Shown here: positions 1 to 7,375 of the stretch, in pieces
How the letters are laid out: each line of letters begins with the position of its first letter
How positions within the stretch are numbered: the first letter of the stretch is position 1
NCBI RefSeq assembly: GCF_001373415.1
Contig: NZ_CDSE01000087.1
Coordinates: 1 to 64,000 of the forward strand
DNA: 64,000 bases
Source of the DNA: Paenibacillus dakarensis
Lineage (GTDB): Bacteria; Bacillota; Bacilli; Paenibacillales; Paenibacillaceae
Reading direction: 5' to 3'
Translations under genes and position numbers: made by a program
The notes under the pieces: model-generated
What the model saw: only the letters and a program-made list of their open reading frames with translations
Told to the model about the DNA's origin: nothing
Databases searched by the model: none

Positions 1-49
1 CCGCGCCCGCCATAACCATTTTAATCAGCTGACCGATGTAATCATTCAT
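1..49 (-). CDS. 5' end of an unidentified leftward gene (partial)
   Basis: Only the first 16 codons lie in the window (protein begins MNDYIGQLIKMVMAGA). The ATG at 49 is preceded by an excellent Shine-Dalgarno, AGGAGG, about 7 bases upstream, so the start is well supported. The product cannot be recognised from this fragment; the visible part is amphipathic to hydrophobic. It is transcribed divergently from the XRE repressor gene at 429, and the region between holds operator-like palindromes and a LexA-like box, so it may be a target of that repressor. That regulatory link is inference. Confidence 0.6.
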   Translation of the reverse strand, partial: MNDYIGQLIKMVMAGA

Positions 50-160
50 GATTACTCCTCCTTTTTTGTGAAAATCTATCCGTAAATAGAAAAATGAAAT
101 ATTCTTCCCCCTCTCTTCCCTTAGAAATAAGTGTTCATATCCATTCACTCCTCTTGTCCC

Positions 161-174
161 TTGCCTTTTGGCAC
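161..174. promoter_or_regulatory. Operator-like palindrome 1
   Basis: TTGCCTTTTGGCAC, an inverted repeat of TTGCC and GGCAA (last base differs) around a TTTT spacer. It lies 112 bases upstream of the leftward start codon at 49. It is nearly identical to the copy at 317-330, which suggests a common binding protein, most simply the adjacent XRE regulator. Binding itself is inference. Confidence 0.5.
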
Positions 175-198
175 TGAGTCACTTGTTCACTTGCATTA

Positions 199-212
199 CG
201 AATATATGTTCG
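199..212. promoter_or_regulatory. LexA-like (SOS) box
   Basis: CGAATATATGTTCG matches the Gram-positive LexA/DinR consensus CGAAC-N4-GTTCG except for one base in the left arm. It lies between the leftward gene and the XRE gene. In ICEBs1-type modules DNA damage relieves repression through ImmA; here a direct LexA site may add a second input. A single 14-mer with one mismatch can occur by chance. Confidence 0.4.
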
Positions 213-316
213 TATTTTTTATTAACATACCACTATTTGGTCATTCTAGTAAAACACAAAAATAACCGGTTCTATCCACTCTTCCGCCTAAAACCGGTAC
301 ATTATCTTCATTTTTC

Positions 317-330
317 TTGCCTTTTGGCAA
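317..330. promoter_or_regulatory. Operator-like palindrome 2 (perfect)
   Basis: TTGCCTTTTGGCAA: perfect inverted TTGCC/GGCAA arms around TTTT. It starts 31 bases before the third copy, about three helical turns, which would put the two sites on the same DNA face. It sits just upstream of the -35 hexamer of the predicted XRE promoter. Confidence 0.55.
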
Positions 331-347
331 TGATATCTTCTTTTGTT

Positions 348-361
348 TTACCTGTTGGCAA
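348..361. promoter_or_regulatory. Operator-like palindrome 3, overlapping the -35 element
   Basis: TTACCTGTTGGCAA, the third related copy, with one mismatch in the left arm. Its right half is the -35 hexamer TTGGCA (355-360) of the rightward promoter, so a protein bound here should block RNA polymerase. This is the expected geometry for repressor autoregulation. Confidence 0.5.
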
Positions 362-383
362 AGACCCTCGGCATGTTTATACT
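355..383 (+). promoter_or_regulatory. Sigma-A promoter of the XRE regulator
   Basis: -35 TTGGCA (355-360), 17-base spacer, -10 TATACT (378-383). The -10 lies within the perfect 14-base palindrome TTATACTAGTATAA (377-390). Transcription would start near 390, giving a leader of about 40 bases before the GTG start at 429. Both the -35 and the -10 are embedded in dyad sequences. Confidence 0.6.
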
Positions 384-428
384 AGTATAAGAAGCACATA
401 AGGAACTCAGGTAAGGAGTGGCCAGCAC

Positions 429-863
429 GTGGAGGAATCATTTGGTTCATATTTAAAACAGTTAAGGGAAAAGCGCGGCTTGAGCATGAATCAGCTTGCA
501 CAGGCTGCGGAGATCAGCGGTTCTCAAATATCGCGGATTGAAAGTGGGCTAAGGGGTATTCCCAAACCACAGACTATTCGTAAAATTGCTGACGCCTTGG
601 ATATTTCATATGAAGAGTTGATGAGACAAGCGGGTTATTTGCAGGATGAGCATTCTCAGGGGACATCCTCAGCAGGCTCGTCCATTCCTGATTGGGCAAC
701 AAGCAGGGACAAGCGTGACTTTAAACAAATGCTGGAGGATGACGGTGAGCTTATGTTTGATGGAATTCCACTGGATCAGGAGGACAAGCAGCGCATTAAG
801 GACGTGCTGACAGGACTGTTCTGGGAGGCAAAACAGATGAACAAACGCAGCAAAAAATCGTAG
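429..863 (+). CDS. XRE-family helix-turn-helix transcriptional regulator
   Basis: A 144-residue DNA-binding protein. The N-terminal HTH_3 (Cro/CI-type) domain covers about residues 7-65, with the recognition region SGSQISRIESG. The remaining ~75 residues are acidic to mixed and could mediate oligomerisation or be the target of the neighbouring protease. The start is GTG at 429, with AAGGAG at 413-418 about 10 bases upstream. It is followed after 60 bases by an ImmA/IrrE-type metallopeptidase gene, the ImmR-ImmA pairing known from ICEBs1 and temperate phages, where the protease inactivates the repressor. It probably autoregulates through palindromes at 317-361. It could instead be a domesticated stress regulator, since no integrase or structural phage genes are visible. 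Confidence 0.9.
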   Translation: MEESFGSYLKQLREKRGLSMNQLAQAAEISGSQISRIESGLRGIPKPQTIRKIADALDISYEELMRQAGYLQDEHSQGTSSAGSSIPDWATSRDKRDFKQMLEDDGELMFDGIPLDQEDKQRIKDVLTGLFWEAKQMNKRSKKS

Positions 864-923
864 GATTCTCACAAATGCATCATTTTTCTGAACAACATAC
901 TACTATTTTGCAGGTGAATTGGC

Positions 924-1349
924 ATGGATGATCTTGTACAACCTCTAGTCCACAAACTGATAAAAAAACATCATACCAACTGCCCCTTTCAATTGTCAGC
1001 AGCACTTGGAATACAAGTACGCTATGCTGATCTCGGCAAAACGACCAAAGGCCTATACTTCCGCAAGCTTAAAAGGCGGTTTATCGTCATACATGCCCAT
1101 CTTCCTAATGAATGGCAGCGTTTCGTATGTGCCCATGAATTGGGACACGATATGCTTCACAAAGGCATCAGCCGTTTTTTTCTGGAAGAGCATTCATACT
1201 TCTGCCCCGGCAAGCTAGAGAGGCAGGCAAACCGCTTTGCTGTTAATTTGTTAACCGTCGATATCACGCCACTGCCCGATGAAAGTATGCAGGAATATTA
1301 CCGCCGGGCAGGCATCCCGCAAGAAATGCTATATTTTTTTGACACTTAA
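924..1349 (+). CDS. ImmA/IrrE family metallo-endopeptidase
   Basis: A 141-residue protein with the zinc-protease motif HELGH at residues 71-75 and a downstream conserved LERQANRFAVNLL helix (about 98-110), where the third zinc ligand Glu99 is expected. This is the DUF955 (Peptidase_M78) signature. Members cleave XRE-type repressors after DNA damage or cell-cell signalling. The upstream neighbour is such a repressor in the same direction, so the two probably form an operon. AGGTGA precedes the ATG by about eight bases. Length is typical of stand-alone ImmA proteins. Confidence 0.9.
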   Translation: MDDLVQPLVHKLIKKHHTNCPFQLSAALGIQVRYADLGKTTKGLYFRKLKRRFIVIHAHLPNEWQRFVCAHELGHDMLHKGISRFFLEEHSYFCPGKLERQANRFAVNLLTVDITPLPDESMQEYYRRAGIPQEMLYFFDT

Positions 1350-1398
1350 CCAAACATATGCTCTTTAAAGAATATGATTTCCCATTAGAATCCAAATA

Positions 1399-1425
1399 GG
1401 ACCGGACGCTGATAGCGCCGGGTCC
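1399..1425. terminator. Hairpin between convergent genes
   Basis: GGACCGGACGCT (1399-1410) pairs with AGCGCCGGGTCC (1414-1425) with two mismatched positions. It lies between the end of the ImmA gene and the end of the large leftward gene. The flanking T-runs are weak, so it may act as a bidirectional terminator of modest strength. Confidence 0.45.
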
Positions 1426-1474
1426 CTTCTATGGAATCTGTTAATTATGCCTTCGGCCTCGCTTCAGCTGTGCT

Positions 1475-4400
1475 CTAATGAGGCACTTGTGAAGTAAAAT
1501 CACTCTTGCTCGACTGATCTGCATGATAGAATACCGTGTCCCCGTCCTGTAGTACAAACCTGTGACCGTAAGGATTGGTGTAAGAATCCCCATATCCTTC
1601 CAGCCGCCATTGATTCATCAAGGGAGCATGGATGTATTGAAGATGAGGCTGCCTCAGATTGCCTGCCCGGATTGTCTCGATATTAAAGTTCACCACAATA
1701 TAGCCTTTCTTCAGAAAAACATTCGACTTCTCATCGAGTCCATTCACACGGCTGTAAGCAGCGAGATCTGTCCCTTTTTTGACAACGTAGACGTCGGAGG
1801 GAATACTATATTCTCCGTACCAGCGCTGAACAGCAGCGTTAACACGCTCTTTGTCCACGGCTGCAGGAATCCCTGACTTAGGTCCGATAAGCGTCCGTAC
1901 TCCTGAGGGGAGAAGCATCCAATCATAACGTCCGACCCAGGTCTTGTTCTTCGTTATTTTCCCGATGTACTGTTTGACGAAAGCCTGACTGGAACTGCCG
2001 CTTGGAGCACCCCCGTGATTGTACAAATACGATGCTGTGTCCTGAAGCTCACTCTGCGGCACATTGCGCAGCCTTTCATTAAGAATGACATACCGCTTCT
2101 CCTGATCCTGCGGTGATCCAATCCGGATGAAATTACGGCTGCCGCTATGATAATAAAGGTCAACCGGCTGGCGGCCTGTCCCGTCCTTATTCACGAAATA
2201 GAAGCTTGGGGTAATCGAGATGCCATCACTATCGCCGAACATATTTCCTTTGGTTTTAAGGTCGAACTTGAAATGGTAGCCTGTTTTTACTGAAACATTC
2301 TTATACCCCTGCTGTGGATGCTTGCCCGGTGCAATAGGCAGGGTATATGGCAATTGGTTTCCTCTTGCCGCTCCGTCAATGTCACGCTGACCTGTCCAAT
2401 AGGAAATCCCACGCGGTACTGAGCTTCCCTTCTGTGTTCGGAAAACACTCTCCCAGTTATAATCCGTAATATCTGTAATTCGAAAATCATAGACACGCCC
2501 AATGACCTCCACCGGCTCCACATCTGTCGCTACATGGTGCGTTAAGTTCTGATTGGCGCTTGGCTGAGTGGAATAATCCGCAGGTGCATTCTCAGCAATT
2601 GTACGGAAAGAAACGGTATAATCTCCTTCATCCACCCATACCGGCAGGAAGAATTCTGTCTCGGTCTGATTTACCGGAATCGTGATCCAGGTATTCTTGG
2701 GATAGAAGATGGTCCGGTCCCGGCTGTACACGTCAAACGGAAAATACACCTGCTTCGTTCTCACATATTTGGCATAGTCCTTATTACCGTAACCTGGATA
2801 ATTGACATGCTGGCCCGCGGTTGGAATCCGGACGGTAAATGGCCGATCCAGTATAAATGCTGCCCGGCTTGCATTCGGATTTGTCTTCTGATTATGCGCC
2901 TGATCATCTGATACGGATGAATAATTAACAACTGGAGTATGTACGGTTACGGTATTGATCCCGTTTATCGTAAACTGCTTGTTACTTCCACCGTTTATAT
3001 TGCCAGGCATTAAACCATAGTGGATTTCGCCTTGGCTCGGTGTATTGGCCTTATTGATTTTATTGCTGCTAATCATATGGTTAGGACTGTACAGCACATT
3101 TTGCCCGATTTCTGTTGGTGCTGGCATTGTCCCAGGTGAGGGTCCGTTCTGGTCTACTCGGGCACCATTCATAATGGTCTGACTATTAAAATTTAATGTG
3201 TCGTTGGTAACCTGCACTTTTCCCACTGCTTTTTCTGCATAACTCTTTAAGTCCTCCTGGGGTGGGGACGGCCTTTCTTTTCCTCCGTTTTGGCTTCCCC
3301 CCGGAGCTGTAACCGTTCCCGGATCCGGCGGAGGATAATAGTTCCCGGTTTTATTTGCAGAATACTGCGGTGCTGTATATCCTTGCGGATACATAGTTAT
3401 CGTTTCACCCGGCAGTGCATAGTTTCTAAGAATCCCCTGATCGATCTTGTAAACTTCGAGATTATCAATCACCCAAAAGGAGTAAGGACGTTCAATCGTG
3501 TAAGTCTGTGTTACCGTTTCACTATCTGACTGTGGATCCGGAACAGTAGTTTCTTTTCCATCTTTATCTTTTTCTGTCTTTCCGGGGTCCCATGTTAATG
3601 TCCAGGTTTTCTCAACATTCACGTTAAACGTACATATGCCTTTCATATTTACAAACTTATTTTGATACAGATAATTTTTGGCCAAGATATTTCCATATAG
3701 GGATTCAGATGTTGGAATGCCCCTTAGAACATCGAACCGCTCGCTGCCACGTTGATCGGCCAGGATTTTTGCTGTGGCGTCTGGATTCAAATAACGACCT
3801 TCTAATGGAGCGCCGCTAGGTGATGGAGCTGTGCAGGAAGCGGGCTGCGGTGGCGGTGGCGGATCGCATCCTGGGTCTCCTGGTTTGCAGGGGGGTGGTA
3901 TGTCGTCTCCGACGGTTATAGTTATGTAATCATAAATGTAATATGGACCGTTCTTCCATTTAGCTGTGATTTTTGCAGTTCCTTTACCGCGTGCGGTTAC
4001 TAATCCCGTATTAGGATCTACTGTAGCAACTGATGTTTTGTCAGAGGACCATTCAGTTTGATCTCGTTTGCTAACATCGATTGGGTCAGTAAATCCGTTC
4101 ATATCATATTCTTGGGTTCGTACTTCAGCTTTTAGCTGTTTGGTCTGTCCCTTTTTTAAGGTTGCATTTGATGATACTGTAAGTTCTTTGGTTTCCTCTA
4201 CATATCCCGAGTAATCAATTTCTAGTGGAATGTAATAATGTGCAATGTATTTGGGCGCCTTGTCGGGCCTATTTCCGTACTTAATCTTAGATGTGTATTC
4301 TAGGTCCCATCCTGTCCACGTCCACAAATTAGCAAATACGCTACCCTTTTCAAAGTCTGGCTTTTCCCCTTTTCTTTCGTATGATTTAGCATCAATATAT

Positions 4401-4822
4401 CTAATATCATCAATACCTAGATTTTTTACATATTGCCTTTTATAAGCGTTTATGTTCTTGTCCAGTAATGAACTAGGAGCATAATCACGAGAATCTATTC
4501 TATTCCTAACCATACCTTTTAGTGGTTCTGCCTTTTCCCCACTTCCATGCGTACCTGTTTCAACTCTTTCTTCAATCCCATATTCATTAATTCTAGTGGC
4601 TGCCCAAATTTCTTTATCACCTTGAGTCCAAATGATATCTCCTTGAGGTTTAGCCCGACCCTGTACATTCACCTGAATTTTTTGTTTTTTGTAAGCTAGA
4701 TTTTCTGGAATAATCATTATTTCTTCTGTTGGATATCCATTTGAAAAGTTAGCATCTGCGTTTAGAGAAATATTTAATAAGAGAATAATTATTATTGGTA
4801 TTAATGAGAGGCATTTCTTCAA
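1475..4822 (-). CDS. Very large secreted protein with a bacterial Ig-like (BIG2) domain
   Basis: A 1115-residue exported protein of unknown function. The start is TTG at 4822, with AAGGAGGG about 12 bases upstream that overlaps the stop of the preceding gene. Residues 1-24 are a signal peptide (basic MKK, hydrophobic core, cleavage near LNADA). A BIG2-type fold lies near residues 215-300 (SSDKTSVATVDPNTGLV, KGTAKITAKW). A Cys/Pro-rich linker follows (CKPGDPGCDPPPPPQ), then about 780 residues rich in Asn, Tyr, Thr and Pro with predicted beta structure and no motif I can name with certainty. The region containing ERPYSFWVIDNLEVYKID resembles DUF5704 proteins of Paenibacillus from memory. It is co-transcribed with the SLH protein upstream, suggesting a cell-surface complex. 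Confidence 0.8.
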   Translation of the reverse strand: MKKCLSLIPIIIILLLNISLNADANFSNGYPTEEIMIIPENLAYKKQKIQVNVQGRAKPQGDIIWTQGDKEIWAATRINEYGIEERVETGTHGSGEKAEPLKGMVRNRIDSRDYAPSSLLDKNINAYKRQYVKNLGIDDIRYIDAKSYERKGEKPDFEKGSVFANLWTWTGWDLEYTSKIKYGNRPDKAPKYIAHYYIPLEIDYSGYVEETKELTVSSNATLKKGQTKQLKAEVRTQEYDMNGFTDPIDVSKRDQTEWSSDKTSVATVDPNTGLVTARGKGTAKITAKWKNGPYYIYDYITITVGDDIPPPCKPGDPGCDPPPPPQPASCTAPSPSGAPLEGRYLNPDATAKILADQRGSERFDVLRGIPTSESLYGNILAKNYLYQNKFVNMKGICTFNVNVEKTWTLTWDPGKTEKDKDGKETTVPDPQSDSETVTQTYTIERPYSFWVIDNLEVYKIDQGILRNYALPGETITMYPQGYTAPQYSANKTGNYYPPPDPGTVTAPGGSQNGGKERPSPPQEDLKSYAEKAVGKVQVTNDTLNFNSQTIMNGARVDQNGPSPGTMPAPTEIGQNVLYSPNHMISSNKINKANTPSQGEIHYGLMPGNINGGSNKQFTINGINTVTVHTPVVNYSSVSDDQAHNQKTNPNASRAAFILDRPFTVRIPTAGQHVNYPGYGNKDYAKYVRTKQVYFPFDVYSRDRTIFYPKNTWITIPVNQTETEFFLPVWVDEGDYTVSFRTIAENAPADYSTQPSANQNLTHHVATDVEPVEVIGRVYDFRITDITDYNWESVFRTQKGSSVPRGISYWTGQRDIDGAARGNQLPYTLPIAPGKHPQQGYKNVSVKTGYHFKFDLKTKGNMFGDSDGISITPSFYFVNKDGTGRQPVDLYYHSGSRNFIRIGSPQDQEKRYVILNERLRNVPQSELQDTASYLYNHGGAPSGSSSQAFVKQYIGKITKNKTWVGRYDWMLLPSGVRTLIGPKSGIPAAVDKERVNAAVQRWYGEYSIPSDVYVVKKGTDLAAYSRVNGLDEKSNVFLKKGYIVVNFNIETIRAGNLRQPHLQYIHAPLMNQWRLEGYGDSYTNPYGHRFVLQDGDTVFYHADQSSKSDFTSQVPH

Positions 4823-4839
4823 AACGGACTACGCCCTCC

Positions 4840-6084
4840 TTACTTTTGTCCAAGATATACGACCGATCCATCATCCATATCAATTTGACCCATGAAATTA
4901 CCATCGTCTCTTAAATAGTGTACTACCCAAAGAGTCACTCCTTTTGATTTATCAGCAAAAAACTCTTTTGATCCCATTCGCGGCACGCTATAGTAGCCAA
5001 ACTTTTTCGGTAAATCATTTGAAATAGGACCGCCACTTGTAAAATCAATTGTGCCCATATAATAATGACCAGCATCAAAGTTCTTGGATTTAGGGTAAAT
5101 TGTAATCTGCAAAAAGGCTGGATATAATCCTTTGGTTTTAGTTAAAAATGATTTATCACTATCATCAATAAAGAATGAGGCATAGACACTTTTCTTGTCA
5201 TTCCAATTTTGCGTATTTACAGCAATTAAGCGATGAACATTAAGGTATCCTGCACCATTTCTAAACGTTTTTTTCTTGCCTTGGACATCCGCAAACGAAG
5301 TATTTCCCGTAGTAAATGGCGTTACCAGCTCCAAATTCGTTTTCTTCGTCCCTACCATTCTCAACTCATTCAAATCTGCAAAAGAATCAGCTGACTGGCT
5401 GCTCACTTTTTCTAACCTTAAAAGAATCGCAGAGGTCTCAGCCCGTGTTGTCGTATTCTTTAATCCAAATGATCCATCGGGATAACCACTCATGAGATTG
5501 GTGCCCATAGCTACTGCAATATATGGAACACTAGCTTGTGAGATTCCTGGATTAAATGCCTCTTTCGCTGGAATAAGAGTCGTTTTCGTATCGATTAACG
5601 CCTGTTTGAACTCTTTATCAGCTGCTGCTAATCCAGAACTTAACCATTTGGCCATCTCTTCTCGGGTAAGAGCTGTATTAGGCTTGAATCCATTCGGATA
5701 ATCCGCAGGGTTAATAAAACCCAAAGATACCGCACGATCTACTTCATTTTTACTCCAATGATTCTTCAAATCGTTAAACACATTCGCCTTTTCTATATTA
5801 GGGACTTCTTTAGATACGCGAGCCATCAAGGCAGCAAATTCTGCTCTTGTGACCGTTGCATTAGGTTTGAAAACACCGTTCCCATACCCCTTGAAATACC
5901 CCTTCTTCACAGCAGCCTCAATAGAAGAACTGGCCCAGTGACTTGCCGGTACATCCTTAAATTTCGCAGTGGTCGCTAACGCCGGATCAGCTCCGGCCAA
6001 ACCGAACACTGCACCGCTTGTTACTACGGCGGCGAGAATCCCTTTAAAGATCGTCAACAAAGTAATCCCACACTCCCTCAACAT
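4840..6084 (-). CDS. S-layer homology (SLH) domain protein
   Basis: A 414-residue exported protein that should bind secondary cell-wall polymer. After a signal peptide ending near GADPALA, three SLH repeats follow: about 41-90 (FKDVPASHWASSSIEAA, VTRAEFAALMARV), 102-148 (FNDLKNHWSKNEVDRA, LTREEMAKWL) and 175-228 (YPDGSFGLKNTTTRAE). The third is less canonical. The C-terminal ~180 residues are unassigned and probably carry the specific function. Start is uncertain: ATG at 6084 has no well-placed Shine-Dalgarno, while an in-frame TTG at 6060 follows GAGGGAG and gives a more usual signal peptide. It lies 18 bases upstream of the giant secreted protein gene, so both are probably one operon. Confidence 0.85.
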   Translation of the reverse strand: MLRECGITLLTIFKGILAAVVTSGAVFGLAGADPALATTAKFKDVPASHWASSSIEAAVKKGYFKGYGNGVFKPNATVTRAEFAALMARVSKEVPNIEKANVFNDLKNHWSKNEVDRAVSLGFINPADYPNGFKPNTALTREEMAKWLSSGLAAADKEFKQALIDTKTTLIPAKEAFNPGISQASVPYIAVAMGTNLMSGYPDGSFGLKNTTTRAETSAILLRLEKVSSQSADSFADLNELRMVGTKKTNLELVTPFTTGNTSFADVQGKKKTFRNGAGYLNVHRLIAVNTQNWNDKKSVYASFFIDDSDKSFLTKTKGLYPAFLQITIYPKSKNFDAGHYYMGTIDFTSGGPISNDLPKKFGYYSVPRMGSKEFFADKSKGVTLWVVHYLRDDGNFMGQIDMDDGSVVYLGQK

Positions 6085-6227
6085 ATTCAGTCAGCATAAA
6101 TTTCTCCTCATCCCATCAGCAGTAAAATTGTAACTATATTATCATATTTTAAAATATTTTAGCATAATATACCTATTCCTCCTTCTACTAAAATGGACAT
6201 ACTTTCATTCATCTCGCACATAGATAA

Positions 6228-6268
6228 CAAAAAAAGCAGAGCCCGCCGCTATTTCGGCAAGCTCCGCT
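6228..6268 (-). terminator. Terminator-like hairpin reading leftward
   Basis: On the minus strand, AAAGCGGAGC...CGGGCTCTGC forms a long imperfect stem followed by TTTTTTT. It is oriented to stop leftward transcription 145 bases upstream of the SLH gene, yet no leftward gene lies to its right. It could be an attenuator in a long SLH leader, or the remnant of a lost gene. Confidence 0.45.
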
Positions 6269-6508
6269 TTATACGGTAGCAGGAACGTATTTACAAGCAG
6301 TTTATCATCGTCTGCTCCCAAAATCAACAAATAAGCCCCGCTATTCATCAATCAGGTATAAGCTGATCGAAAACACACGGATCACCCAAAATTTTCAAGG
6401 TCTTTTATTTCAAATTGGCTTTTTATTGATTTACCCCCTATTCTATGTCAATATTATTCAGAGTGCGGATTGCCCTTGCTTCCCTTCCGCCTATTGTTAA
6501 TGCATGTG

Positions 6509-6526
6509 AGCATTTTGCAAAATGCT
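6509..6526. promoter_or_regulatory. 18-base perfect palindrome in the psd leader
   Basis: AGCATTTTGCAAAATGCT is self-complementary over all 18 bases. It ends about ten bases before the psd Shine-Dalgarno (AAAGGAG, 6536-6542). It could be a regulator site or a hairpin that controls ribosome access. Function is not known. Confidence 0.4.
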
Positions 6527-6547
6527 GACGCACAAAAGGAGAATCAC

Positions 6548-7351
6548 ATGGCTAAACAATTGCTTAGATTGATGACAGAACTCTCATCCCGTAAATGGTT
6601 ATCCCGTATCATGGGGCGTTTTTCCCACAGCAGATGGAGTCGTTATCTAATACCAACGTTTATCCGGATTTATCAAATTCCCGCCCACGAAGCGGAAAAG
6701 GAAATACATGATTACCGTTCGCTGAATGAATTCTTCTCCCGCCGATTGAAAATGGGTATGCGTCCCATCGACGAAACTGCAGGAGCGATGACCAGCCCTG
6801 TGGACGGGATTATCACGGGTATGGGACCTATTCATGCAGGTTCAATTCTGAATGTGAAAGGTCAGGATTATACGATTGGCGATTTGCTCGCGAATTCACC
6901 GCGCATGGAAAACTATATAAACGGATATGTATTCGTGCTGTATCTCAGTCCTACAGACTACCACCGAATTCATTCTCCCGTAACCGGAAAGAAAGCGGAA
7001 AGCGAGCATCTTCGCGGTAAGGTTTATCCGGTCAATGATTTTGCAATGACGAATATCCGCACGGTCCTTAGCCGTAACGAAAGGCTTATTACATATATTG
7101 CGCATGAACATGGCGAAGTGGCTGTCGTAAAGGTTGGGGCCATGAATGTCAGCAGTATTCGATACACAGATGAATCTGTAACCGAATGGCGTAATGGCGA
7201 TGACCTCGCCTACTTTGAATTTGGATCCACCGTTGTCCTGCTGACAGAGAACGGAACCTTTACCCCACGCGGTGACCTAAAGACGGGATATAAAGTGAAA
7301 ATGGGTGAACTGCTCGGTCTTCTCCATCATCCATCAGGTAAAAACCAATAA
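6548..7351 (+). CDS. psd: Phosphatidylserine decarboxylase proenzyme
   Basis: Converts phosphatidylserine to phosphatidylethanolamine at the membrane. The 267-residue protein shows the family landmarks LSPTDYHRIHSPV (about residue 140), VGAMNVSSI, and the autocleavage/pyruvoyl site FGST near residue 232, where Gram-positive enzymes commonly carry FGST in place of LGST. The ATG at 6548 is chosen because AAAGGAG lies seven bases upstream; an upstream in-frame codon at 6470 has no ribosome binding site. Length matches the short bacterial type (about 260 residues). pssA is not adjacent, unlike in Bacillus subtilis. Confidence 0.93.
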   Translation: MAKQLLRLMTELSSRKWLSRIMGRFSHSRWSRYLIPTFIRIYQIPAHEAEKEIHDYRSLNEFFSRRLKMGMRPIDETAGAMTSPVDGIITGMGPIHAGSILNVKGQDYTIGDLLANSPRMENYINGYVFVLYLSPTDYHRIHSPVTGKKAESEHLRGKVYPVNDFAMTNIRTVLSRNERLITYIAHEHGEVAVVKVGAMNVSSIRYTDESVTEWRNGDDLAYFEFGSTVVLLTENGTFTPRGDLKTGYKVKMGELLGLLHHPSGKNQ

Positions 7352-7375
7352 TTTCAATCGTACAGAACCTCCTGA

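Larger units (their letters stand above)
50..428. promoter_or_regulatory. Divergent control region of the XRE/ImmA module
   Basis: This 379-base intergenic stretch separates the leftward gene at 49 from the XRE gene at 429. It is AT-rich and contains no convincing gene. It carries three copies of a TTGCC-N4-GGCAA type palindrome (161-174, 317-330, 348-361), a LexA-like box (199-212), and a sigma-A promoter facing right (355-383). The arrangement resembles the divergent control regions of phage and ICE repressors. Confidence 0.6.
6085..6547. other. Intergenic region upstream of the SLH gene and psd
   Basis: This 463-base region lies between divergent genes. It is AT-rich next to the SLH gene (6120-6170). 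A GC-rich hairpin with a flanking A-run is at 6228-6268 and an 18-base perfect palindrome is at 6509-6526. No convincing gene is present; a 47-codon leftward frame (6205-6348) lacks a ribosome binding site. Confidence 0.5.

Noticed and set aside
121..144. Seven-codon leftward leader frame (MDMNTYF) with AGGAGT upstream
   Set aside because: The GGAG core is only three bases from the ATG, too close for a normal ribosome site, and the peptide is too short to judge.
50..1349. Intact prophage at the left edge
   Set aside because: Only a repressor/protease pair is visible, with ordinary chromosomal genes to the right. Content left of position 1 is unknown.
6205..6348. 47-codon leftward frame between SLH gene and psd
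   Set aside because: It looks protein-like but has no ribosome site, and a terminator-type hairpin with U-tract lies inside it. Probably chance or a decayed gene.
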